From MGBC113645 sp036308445 (GTDB lineage Bacteria; Bacillota_I; Bacilli_A; Erysipelotrichales; Coprobacillaceae), in assembly GCA_036308445.1 (NCBI GenBank), contig JAXJVS010000094.1, forward strand, positions 1 through 12,628: a DNA stretch of 12,628 nucleotides, given 5' to 3'. Position 1 is the first letter of the stretch. The number at the start of each line of letters is the position of its first letter. The position numbers and the translations under genes were made by a program. The notes beneath the pieces were generated by a model, which saw only the letters and a list, made by a program, of their open reading frames with translations, made no database searches and was not told the origin of the DNA. This document shows positions 6,329 through 12,628 of the stretch, one piece after another.

Positions 6329-6818
6329 TAACATGTATTCTATTTATATCATAATAATCTTTATCTTCTTTTTCTTCATCAGGATATCCTATAGCCATAA
6401 TCGCAAAAGATTCTAAACAATCATCAATATCAATAATTCTATTAACTTCACTCATTCTCTCTAGAACTGGAGCTATTCCTAACCATACACATCCTAAACC
6501 TAATTCAGTAGCCTCTAACCACAGATTCTCACAACAAATACTCATATCAATTTGAGCATATTCTTTAAACTTTAACCCTTCTTTTCGATACACTGGAATA
6601 ACTGCTAGTGGAGCATTCTTTAAGCATGAAGCATATGGTGAACACTTGGATAATTGTCTAATTATATTTTTATCTCTAATAACATAAAATTCCCAAGGTT
6701 GCTGATTTCCTGCTGAAGGAGCGTTCATTGCAGCTTTTAGTAATAAGTCTACTTTTTCTTGCTCTACTTCTTTATCTAAGTATTTTCTTATACTTCTTCT
6801 TTTAAATATCGAATTCAT
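6324..6818 (-). CDS. Nitroreductase family FMN protein
   Basis: A 164-residue member of the FMN-dependent nitroreductase family, which uses NAD(P)H to reduce nitro compounds, quinones or flavins; the natural substrate here is unknown. The FMN-phosphate-binding opening RRSIRKY (residues 7-13), SAGNQQPWEF (35-44) and the C-terminal LGLGCVWLGI (about 106-115) are the usual landmarks. It belongs to the short, single-domain class and has no extra ferredoxin domain. AAAGGAG lies about 7 nt before the start and just follows the stop of the upstream HAD gene (11-bp gap), so it is the last gene of an HD-HAD-nitroreductase operon. Its stop lies in a hairpin shared with the convergent regulator gene. 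Confidence 0.9.
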   Translation of the reverse strand: MNSIFKRRSIRKYLDKEVEQEKVDLLLKAAMNAPSAGNQQPWEFYVIRDKNIIRQLSKCSPYASCLKNAPLAVIPVYRKEGLKFKEYAQIDMSICCENLWLEATELGLGCVWLGIAPVLERMSEVNRIIDIDDCLESFAIMAIGYPDEEKEDKDYYDINRIHVK

Positions 6819-6829
6819 AGTCTTCTCCT

Positions 6830-7648
6830 TTAAATAATATTTTTAACTAGTCCTAATCTCTGTAATTCTTTTACTATTCCTTCATTCAAACAAGTATCAG
6901 TAATCATATCAGCTACTTCTTTAACTGATTTTGAACCATTCCCCATTGCCACACCATGACCTACAACCTTTAACATCTCTATATCATTATCACCATCTCC
7001 AAAAGCAATACTATTATCTCTTGAAATATCTAATAATTTCAATACTTGTTTAATAGCTTCTCCTTTAGTTGCATGAGGCATAGTTATTTCAGCATAATCC
7101 AGTCCTGGATACCAGACAACTTCATATCCTAATGCTTGCATCTTTTTTAAATATGTGGTTGTTTTTTCTTCTAAATTATTAATTTCTATTTTTGCGACTT
7201 TGATATTATTCAAATCATATTCATGATAAATAATCCCGTTTTCTATGACTTCATTACCAAAAAGTTCATTCTGTTCTATACCATTTTTAGAAAAATAAAC
7301 TTCTTTTAAATAATTCAAAAAATAAACATTATTATTTTTATCCATTATATGAACTAAACTACTAACAACATCTTTGGGAAACAAGCTTTCCTTAATAACC
7401 TGCTGATCCTTAATAACAATTGCACCATTACATAATACAAATCCATCAAAATCAATAGATAAGATTTCATCATTTAAATAAGCTAGCGGTCTTCCTGTCG
7501 CAATAAAACAAAGATGACCATTTTCTTTTAACTGTCGAAAAGCTTCTCTAAGTAAGTCTGAAATTATTGAATTTCCATTAAAACTATCTATTATTGTTCC
7601 ATCAATATCAAAAAACAAAATCAATTGATTCTTATTATTTTCTATCAT
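6830..7648 (-). CDS. Cof-type HAD-IIB phosphatase
   Basis: A 272-residue haloacid dehalogenase-superfamily hydrolase of the Cof/YidA class, which dephosphorylates sugar phosphates, PLP or FMN-like metabolites in the cytoplasm. All four motifs are present: I, FFDIDGT with nucleophile Asp14 and Asp16; II, ATGRP with Thr51; III, Lys195 in PHATKGEA; IV, GDGDNDIEML with Asp218 and Asp222. The large C2B cap lies between motifs II and III, about residues 80-185. The start ATG shares one base with the upstream HD gene's stop (TAATG), so the two are translationally linked. The substrate cannot be told from sequence. Promiscuous activity is usual in this class. Confidence 0.92.
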   Translation of the reverse strand: MIENNKNQLILFFDIDGTIIDSFNGNSIISDLLREAFRQLKENGHLCFIATGRPLAYLNDEILSIDFDGFVLCNGAIVIKDQQVIKESLFPKDVVSSLVHIMDKNNNVYFLNYLKEVYFSKNGIEQNELFGNEVIENGIIYHEYDLNNIKVAKIEINNLEEKTTTYLKKMQALGYEVVWYPGLDYAEITMPHATKGEAIKQVLKLLDISRDNSIAFGDGDNDIEMLKVVGHGVAMGNGSKSVKEVADMITDTCLNEGIVKELQRLGLVKNII

Positions 7649-8637
7649 TATTTAGCACCCACCCAATAATTAAAATCTCTACCTACAAATTCTTTAATCA
7701 TTCCATCAATATCTTCAAAAACTATTGATACTCTTTCTTTATTTACTAAAGGATCTATATAACGTCTTTTCGCATTTACATTAATATAATATCCACTACT
7801 TGGTTTTTCTTTACTAATAACCACTTGTGAATAATTCTTATATTGATGCCATAGTTGTTTACATTTGTAATCATCTTCTATCCTTTGAATAATCTCACTC
7901 TCTACACTATATAAATCATTTTTTGAGAATATCTGATGATTTACAGCATATCTTACGATATCAGCTAAACATTGCATTGAAAATCTATCGCTATCTGCAA
8001 CGTATATTTCAAAAGTCAAAAAAGCTTTCTGAATAAATTGATAAGCAATATCCTTAGTTTTAAACTGTATCTCTTCTATTCCATGTTCATTAACATCTAC
8101 AATTAGATCTCGATAAAATTTTTCTATTTCATCCAATTCACAATATCCATAGTTATAAAGATTACCTAAAGTATATTCTAATCTATCTGCAGATAATTGA
8201 GGTGAATCATTATCTGCAATAGGATACATATGATAATCTTTAATATCATCAATTGTTAATTGATATTTATCTAATAAACTCATAATCTCATTAGAATTTT
8301 CTATAATCTTATCAGTATTATCTTCTGTTGATTCTTGGTTAATGTAATCTTGATTTAGAAAATCAATTGCATGTGCAAATACCGGAGTAGCAATATCATG
8401 CAATAAGCCTGCAATACTTTGCTTTATATCTTTAGTAAAATGCCATATAATTAAAGCTACACCAATACTATGTTCATATCTAGAATAATAATATCTTGTA
8501 GTAAATATCTTTAAATGAGTATATTCACAGCCACAATTCATACCTACATCTTTTAATCTTTGCATTTCTTTAGTAGCTGCATATTCTTTTATAAATTCAG
8601 GTATATCATGATGATATATATTCCATAGTTCTTTCAT
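7648..8637 (-). CDS. HD-domain phosphohydrolase, dGTPase/SAMHD1-like
   Basis: A 329-residue protein with an intact HD metal site. His56 in RYEHSIGVA, the His80-Asp81 pair in GLLHDIATPVFAH and Asp151 in LSADRLEYT have the order of dNTP triphosphohydrolase-like HD proteins. Such enzymes remove phosphates from nucleotides or related esters, but no allosteric or tetramer signature can be seen, so the substrate is open. The remainder (about residues 160-329) is helical with a charged tail. AAAGGATG precedes ATG 8637 with about 5 nt spacing, and a good promoter lies 22 bp upstream, making this the first gene of a three-gene operon with a Cof-type phosphatase and a nitroreductase. Confidence 0.85.
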   Translation of the reverse strand: MKELWNIYHHDIPEFIKEYAATKEMQRLKDVGMNCGCEYTHLKIFTTRYYYSRYEHSIGVALIIWHFTKDIKQSIAGLLHDIATPVFAHAIDFLNQDYINQESTEDNTDKIIENSNEIMSLLDKYQLTIDDIKDYHMYPIADNDSPQLSADRLEYTLGNLYNYGYCELDEIEKFYRDLIVDVNEHGIEEIQFKTKDIAYQFIQKAFLTFEIYVADSDRFSMQCLADIVRYAVNHQIFSKNDLYSVESEIIQRIEDDYKCKQLWHQYKNYSQVVISKEKPSSGYYINVNAKRRYIDPLVNKERVSIVFEDIDGMIKEFVGRDFNYWVGAK

Positions 8638-8658
8638 TATTAATCATCCTTTATGTGT

Positions 8659-8687
8659 ATTTTATCTTGTTTATTTTCTGTTTTCAA
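8659..8687 (-). promoter_or_regulatory. Promoter of the HD-HAD-nitroreductase operon
   Basis: On the minus strand TTGAAA (8687-8682) and TAAAAT (8664-8659) are separated by 17 bp. The leader is about 15 nt. The remaining intergenic DNA to 8791 must hold the divergent deacetylase promoter, but no convincing -35/-10 pair was found there; only A/T-rich candidates such as TATAGT at 8756. Confidence 0.7.
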
Positions 8688-8791
8688 TAAGCCTTATAAT
8701 TAATTGTATTATATTTAATAAGATATTAAACAAATTTCTTCCTTTTTCTACAAATTATAGTAAAATATAGTAGAAGGGAAAGAATATTATT

Positions 8792-10183
8792 ATGAAAAAA
8801 AGAGTTATTTTAATTGTTGTTTTATTATTAGCTATTTTAGGTATAGGATATGTATATACATCTATTCCAATGATAGAACTAGAAAAGAATGCAGAAGTAG
8901 AGATAAATAGTACTATTGATCCATACGATTATATTACTAAATATCGTAAATGTGAAAAAGAGGATGTTAGTATTGATTCAAGCCAAGTTGATTTAACTAA
9001 AATAGGTGAATATACAATTACATATACTGTCAAAGATGAAATTTATGATTTGCCTGTTAAAATTGTAGATACAACTGCACCTATAGTTGAAGTTAAAGAT
9101 AAAGAAATCTTTGAAGGTGATCACATAAAAGTAGAAGATTTAGTATCCAAAGTTGAAGATGCTACGGAAGCAAAAGTGACTTTTAAAGAAGATTATGATT
9201 TTTCTAAAGAAGGAACTTATAAAGTAATTGTAGTTGCTGAAGATAGTAGTGAGAATATTACTGAAAAAGAAGTCAATGTAAAAGTTGTAAAAGATAAAGA
9301 AAAACCTACATTGAAAGGTGTTTCCAATAAAACTATTTATTTAAATAATAAAATTAATTATCTTGATGGCATTACTGCTAAAGATAATAGAGATAAAGAA
9401 CCTGAAGTTACTGTTGATTCTAGCGAAGTTGATACTTCAAAAATAGGAACATATACTGTTAAGTATCGAGTAAAAGATCAAGCGGGTAATACTAATGAAT
9501 ATACATCTACTATTAATGTTATCGAGAAAAAGAAAGTTCAAAATGTAAATGCTAGTGGTGATAAAATTGTTTATCTTACATTTGATGATGGACCTTCTGA
9601 TAATACTGCTAAAATATTAAAAATATTAGATCAATATAACGCCAAAGCAACATTCTTTGTAACAGGAAACAATCAAAAATACAACTACTTAATTACTAAA
9701 GCACATAATGCTGGACATACTATTGGTTTACATACATATAGTCATGACTATTCTATTTATTCTTCTGTAGATACTTATTTTAATGATTTAAATAAGATTG
9801 GTAGTATGGTTAAAGGATTAACTGGTGAGATGCCAAAATATATAAGATTTCCTGGTGGTTCTTCTAATACTGTATCTAAAAAATACTGTAAAGGAATTAT
9901 GTCTACATTAGTTATAGAAGTTCAAAATAGAGGATATCAATACTATGATTGGAATGTAAGTAGTGAAGATGCTTCGGGTAATAATGTTGCTAAAAGTCGA
10001 ATAGTTAAGGCCTCTACGAGTTCAAGTGCTAAAAATATTAACTTATTAATGCATGATACTTCGTCTAAAGATACTACTGTTCAAGCTTTACCTGAAATTA
10101 TTGAATATTATCAAAGTAAGGGATATGTATTTAAAGCTATTACTGATTCTTCATATACTCCACATCATGGAGTAAACAATTAA
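8792..10183 (+). CDS. Membrane-anchored polysaccharide deacetylase with Ig-like modules
   Basis: A 463-residue extracellular carbohydrate esterase 4 (NodB) enzyme, likely acting on peptidoglycan N-acetylglucosamine or another wall glycan. An uncleaved signal anchor (about residues 5-25, no lipobox) is followed by three Ig-like/DUF5011-type beta modules (about 27-92, 94-167 and 172-244). Each ends near a hallmark such as VDTTAPIV or DKEKPTL. The NodB domain (about 257-450) keeps the metal and catalytic residues: Asp265-Asp266 in TFDDGPS, His314 and His318 in HTYSH, Arg352 in RFPGG and His421-Asp422 in LLMHDT. The Ig modules probably act as a stalk through the wall. The upstream ribosome site GAAGGGAAAG is spaced rather far (about 10-13 nt). 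It stands alone, divergent from the HD operon. Confidence 0.92.
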   Translation: MKKRVILIVVLLLAILGIGYVYTSIPMIELEKNAEVEINSTIDPYDYITKYRKCEKEDVSIDSSQVDLTKIGEYTITYTVKDEIYDLPVKIVDTTAPIVEVKDKEIFEGDHIKVEDLVSKVEDATEAKVTFKEDYDFSKEGTYKVIVVAEDSSENITEKEVNVKVVKDKEKPTLKGVSNKTIYLNNKINYLDGITAKDNRDKEPEVTVDSSEVDTSKIGTYTVKYRVKDQAGNTNEYTSTINVIEKKKVQNVNASGDKIVYLTFDDGPSDNTAKILKILDQYNAKATFFVTGNNQKYNYLITKAHNAGHTIGLHTYSHDYSIYSSVDTYFNDLNKIGSMVKGLTGEMPKYIRFPGGSSNTVSKKYCKGIMSTLVIEVQNRGYQYYDWNVSSEDASGNNVAKSRIVKASTSSSAKNINLLMHDTSSKDTTVQALPEIIEYYQSKGYVFKAITDSSYTPHHGVNN

Positions 10184-10207
10184 GGTGCGAACTATTCGCA
10201 CCTTTTT
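10182..10207. terminator. Convergent terminator of deacetylase and EamA genes
   Basis: A 10-bp stem AAGGTGCGAA/TTCGCACCTT (10182-10191 and 10195-10204) with a 3-nt loop is followed by T. The loop CTA is the TAG stop of the minus-strand transporter gene, and the first bases of the stem belong to the deacetylase TAA. Confidence 0.85.
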
Positions 10208-11037
10208 AACTGTGTCATAATAACTACACTAATAATAATAATTGCTCCAACAATTTCTCTAACAGTAGGAATCTCATGTAAAAACAAATAAGCCAGTAAT
10301 ATACTATATACCGATTCCATCGCTGATATAATTCCTGCTTTGTGAGCTTCTACATGCTTTAAACTAGTTATAAATAATGTATGAGCTAAAGCAGTAGTCA
10401 CTATTCCTAAAAATATTAATAATGATATATCTTTAAATGTAGGTGTACTATTTATAAATAATAGTGTAGGTAATAAAATGACTGTAGCACTACTTTGTTC
10501 ATATAAAGCGATTGTTGTACTAGAATAATATATAGAAAAATATCTATTCATTAATGTCAACAAAGCATAAGATAGTGCTGATAATATACCAATGATAATT
10601 CCTACAAACATATCATTACTTAATGAAAATTCTGGTATTGTAATAAAGACTCCTAAGATAATCAATAATGATGATACTAATTCCAGTATACTTATCTTCT
10701 GATTTCTTATAGATTCTATTATTGTAATAAATAATGGAAACGTAGAAAATGTTATTGTACCAATTGCTACTGTAGAAATCTGAATAGAATAAAGAAAAGA
10801 CCACCAATGAAAAGCTAAAATAATACCTGAGATAACTAATAATATAAAATGTTTCTTTTCTACTCTTATATTCTCTTTAACGATAAAACTATATATATAT
10901 AATGATATTGATGAAAAGAATACTCTCCCTAAAGTTATCCCTATTGCTGGTACATCAATCCATTTTGCAAACAAACCTGCTAAACCAAAAAGAAATACTG
11001 CAATATTAATAAATATCATTGACCTATTTTTTACCAT
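10192..11037 (-). CDS. EamA/DMT-superfamily metabolite transporter
   Basis: A 281-residue protein with about ten membrane helices arranged as two EamA repeats of five, the drug/metabolite transporter design used for efflux of amino acids or other small metabolites. The opening IFINIAVFLFGLAGLFAKW and the second-repeat stretch VEAHKAGIISAMESVYSILLAYLFLHE are characteristic. Length is typical and the substrate is unknown. The ATG at 11037 lies 14 bp inside the upstream zinc-ribbon gene and has only a weak purine-rich site (AGAAGAAA). An in-frame ATG at 11019 preceded by AGG is an alternative start. Last gene of the MazG-zinc ribbon-EamA operon, convergent with the deacetylase. Confidence 0.85.
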   Translation of the reverse strand: MVKNRSMIFINIAVFLFGLAGLFAKWIDVPAIGITLGRVFFSSISLYIYSFIVKENIRVEKKHFILLVISGIILAFHWWSFLYSIQISTVAIGTITFSTFPLFITIIESIRNQKISILELVSSLLIILGVFITIPEFSLSNDMFVGIIIGILSALSYALLTLMNRYFSIYYSSTTIALYEQSSATVILLPTLLFINSTPTFKDISLLIFLGIVTTALAHTLFITSLKHVEAHKAGIISAMESVYSILLAYLFLHEIPTVREIVGAIIIISVVIMTQLKRCE

Positions 11038-11269
11038 TTTCTTCTATAACCACATCAATAATAATCTTTTTACAATCATTGCAGAAATAAGCATCTACAT
11101 CTCCACCAGTAAAATAACTATACTTACCTAATTTTAATTCATTCTTTTTTACTTCCCAACGGGTTGCTAAAAACTGTGAATTTTTATTTGCAGGCAACCA
11201 CTTGATGACTTCTCCTCTTGTTTGTATATGACCTTTAATCATTTCTTTCTTACAATATGGACATTCCAT
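11024..11269 (-). CDS. Small zinc-ribbon protein (DUF6487-like)
   Basis: An 81-residue protein with two CxxC pairs, CPYC (Cys3, Cys6) and CNDC (Cys63, Cys66), that should bind one zinc ion. The core between them (ITKG-like basic start, WLPANKN, then WEVKKNELKLG) recalls the small PF20097/DUF6487 family seen in Bacillota; function unknown. The start at ATG 11269 is preferred because GAGGTG ends about 6 nt before it; the GTG at 11278 lies inside that ribosome site. One base separates it from the upstream MazG-like stop codon (TAAAATG), and its own 3' end overlaps the EamA start by 14 bp, so the three genes are very likely cotranscribed and coupled. Confidence 0.75.
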   Translation of the reverse strand: MECPYCKKEMIKGHIQTRGEVIKWLPANKNSQFLATRWEVKKNELKLGKYSYFTGGDVDAYFCNDCKKIIIDVVIEENGKK

Positions 11270-11270
11270 T

Positions 11271-11597
11271 TTATTCACCTCTTTCTATAGATTTTTTTAT
11301 TTCAAATCCATCAGGATATCTTTTCTTTAATTTATCAATATTTAATTGAAATACTTCTTCTAAATTAACATCTAAAGCATAAGCTGTCTCAGCTAAATAC
11401 CAGGCAATATCTCCTAATTCCTTAATAAGATGTTCTTTATCTAAATGATGTCCTTGAGCTAAATGTTTTTTTACTATATCAATTGCTTCTCCTGATTCAC
11501 CACATAATCCCATAACGCCATTAATCAATATATCCTTCTTGTTTAAATCTTTATTTAAAGTTCTCATTGCTAATGTCTGATATTCATTTATTTCCAT
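11271..11597 (-). CDS. MazG-like nucleotide pyrophosphohydrolase
   Basis: A 108-residue all-alpha NTP pyrophosphohydrolase of the MazG-like/dUTPase-2 superfamily; family members hydrolyse (d)NTPs to monophosphates, often removing non-canonical nucleotides. The metal-binding signature is intact: Glu34 and Glu37 in GESGEAID, and Glu60 and Asp63 in KELGDIAWYLA, i.e. the paired ExxE...ExxD arrangement. It is a single-domain form, unlike two-domain MazG. GTGAGGT lies about 6 nt before the ATG and an extended -10 promoter is just upstream. First gene of an operon with a zinc-ribbon protein and an EamA transporter. The exact nucleotide substrate is unknown. Confidence 0.9.
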   Translation of the reverse strand: MEINEYQTLAMRTLNKDLNKKDILINGVMGLCGESGEAIDIVKKHLAQGHHLDKEHLIKELGDIAWYLAETAYALDVNLEEVFQLNIDKLKKRYPDGFEIKKSIERGE

Positions 11598-11616
11598 ATT
11601 TTTACCTCACTTTCTT

Positions 11617-11625
11617 ATTATAGCA
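11617..11625 (-). promoter_or_regulatory. Extended -10 promoter of the MazG-like operon
   Basis: TGCTATAAT on the minus strand (11625-11617) is a perfect extended -10; the -35 position reads TGGTTT, only weakly matching, and lies within the preceding terminator stem. The leader is about 13 nt. Confidence 0.7.
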
Positions 11626-11629
11626 TTTG

Positions 11630-11657
11630 TAAAAAAGAAAAACCACTTTCGTGGTTT
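11630..11657 (-). terminator. Terminator of the purine permease gene
   Basis: On the minus strand AAACCAC-GAAA-GTGGTTT (11657-11640) forms a 7-bp stem capped by a GNRA-type GAAA loop, followed by a long T-rich tract to about 11630. The A of the stop codon begins the hairpin. Confidence 0.85.
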
Positions 11658-12628
11658 AGTCTCTCATCTTTTCTACATCCATATTTTCAGGTAATACAAA
11701 ACTTAAAATAATAGACATAACAAATACGACAGCTACACAGTTACCAGAAAAGATATCTTGAATAATCTGTGGAAAAATATGCCAGATTTCTACTTCTGTT
11801 CCAGAAGTGAAACCGATACCTACAGCCAATGATAAAGCAATAATAGTTACATTTCTTTGATTAAATCCTGCTCTAGAAATCATTTCAATGCCACTTACTA
11901 AAATAGTACCAAACATCATAATTGTACAACCACCTAATACTGATTCAGGTAAACTACAGAAAAAGTTACCAATAGGTGGAAATAATCCAGCTAAAATCAT
12001 CGCTATTGCTCCAGTAGCAATTGTATATCTATTTACAACTTTCGTCATTGCAATTAAGCCAACATTTTGGCTAAATGATGTTACTGGAGGACATCCAAAT
12101 AAAGCTGAAATAGCACTAGCAAATCCATCACATGCTAATGATCCTGAAATTTCTTTATCTTTAATTTTTCTATGTAAACCAGAAGAAACCATGGCAGTTG
12201 TATCTCCAATTGTTTCAGCTGCTGATACTAAGAATATAACAGATACTGCTAATATAGCACCAATTCAAATTCTGGTGTAATAGGTAATAATTTAGGTAAA
12301 GCAAATAAACCATCTGCAAATATGAATAATTAATCTACTTTTCCCATAAAAATTGCAGCTATATATCCCACTACTAATCCAAACAAAACTGATAATTGTT
12401 TCCAATAAGATTTAGCTAAAATATTAAAAATCAAACACGCAGCTAAAGTAACAGTCCCTAAAATCAAGTTTTCAGCTGAACCAAATGCTTCAGTATATCC
12501 TCCACCAAATGAACGAGTTCCTACAGAGAATAACGAAAAACCAATTGAAGTAACAACTGATGCTGCCACAATCGGTGTAATAACCTTACGCCAGTATTTA
12601 GCACATAAACCTAAACATCCCTCAAAAA
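11656..12628 (-). pseudogene. NCS2 xanthine/uracil permease, broken by stop and frameshift; 5' end outside window
   Basis: The minus strand encodes a nucleobase:cation symporter-2 protein in pieces. Codons from the right edge read FEGCLGLCAKYWRKVITPIVAAS and continue to SFGGGYTEAFG and IFMGKVD. A TAA then interrupts at 12332-12330. The same frame goes on as LFIFADGLFALPKLLPITPEFE, then one base is missing near 12262-12263. The frame shifts to GAILAVSVIFLVSAAETIGDTT and runs to the end, with FSQNVGLIAMTKVVNR and LPESVLGGCTIMMFG. Apart from the two lesions the homology is continuous, so decay is recent. No ATG begins the 3' part except an internal methionine at 12192, so a separate short gene is unlikely. 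A good terminator remains. An assembly error could mimic one lesion; two within 70 bp make that less likely. Confidence 0.85.

Noticed and set aside
8701..8791. Promoter for the deacetylase gene
   Set aside because: Several A/T-rich -10-like hexamers are present but no -35 at fitting distance, so no call was made.
10616..10807. Second minus-strand frame inside the EamA gene
   Set aside because: Low-complexity Tyr/Ile-rich product in another frame of a good membrane protein gene.
11888..12280. Plus-strand open frame opposite the permease pseudogene
   Set aside because: The minus strand shows clear NCS2 motifs throughout; the plus frame has none.

Overview
The window is AT-rich (roughly 70% A+T by eye), with Shine-Dalgarno-led, tightly packed genes and a ribonuclease M5 gene. 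This points to a low-GC member of the Bacillota. The protein flavour (ECF S component, MocR regulator, EamA, AI-2E, NCS2) fits a gut Erysipelotrichales/Coprobacillus-type organism, but that placement is inference. No rRNA, tRNA, CRISPR array, phage or intact insertion sequence was seen.

Layout. (1) 1-145: no gene; three copies of a 19-nt unit form a small TG...CA-ended inverted-repeat element. (2) 146-857: a self-contained plus-strand unit made of upstream hairpin, strong promoter, palindromic operator, ECF-type vitamin transporter S component (probably niacin, niaX) and terminator. (3) 858-1230: no intact gene, but a minus-strand relic of a sensor histidine kinase. (4) 1231-3377, minus: an AI-2E-family membrane protein, then a PNPOx/NimA-type flavin protein coupled by an ATGA overlap to ribonuclease M5. 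(5) 3494-6328: a GH4 6-phospho-beta-glucosidase (minus) and a MocR-type GntR/aminotransferase regulator (plus), divergent, with a perfect 14-bp palindrome between their promoters. (6) 6324-8687, minus operon: HD-domain hydrolase, Cof-type HAD phosphatase, nitroreductase. (7) 8792-10204, plus: membrane-anchored polysaccharide deacetylase with three Ig-like modules. (8) 10192-11625, minus operon: MazG-like pyrophosphohydrolase, small zinc-ribbon protein, EamA transporter. (9) 11630-12628, minus: an NCS2 xanthine/uracil permease gene broken by an in-frame stop and a one-base frameshift, running off the right edge.

The genes form independent short transcription units rather than one pathway. Common threads are nutrient uptake and salvage (niacin, phospho-beta-glucosides, purines), phosphate-ester and nucleotide housekeeping (HD, HAD, MazG) and envelope modification (deacetylase). 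Regulation looks local: two clear palindromic operators, short mRNA leaders, and terminator hairpins that often reuse stop codons. I found no convincing undescribed multi-gene system. The most useful leads are the MocR/GH4 divergent pair with its palindrome, the NiaR-like operator on the transporter, the three-copy repeat element, and two decaying genes (histidine kinase and purine permease).
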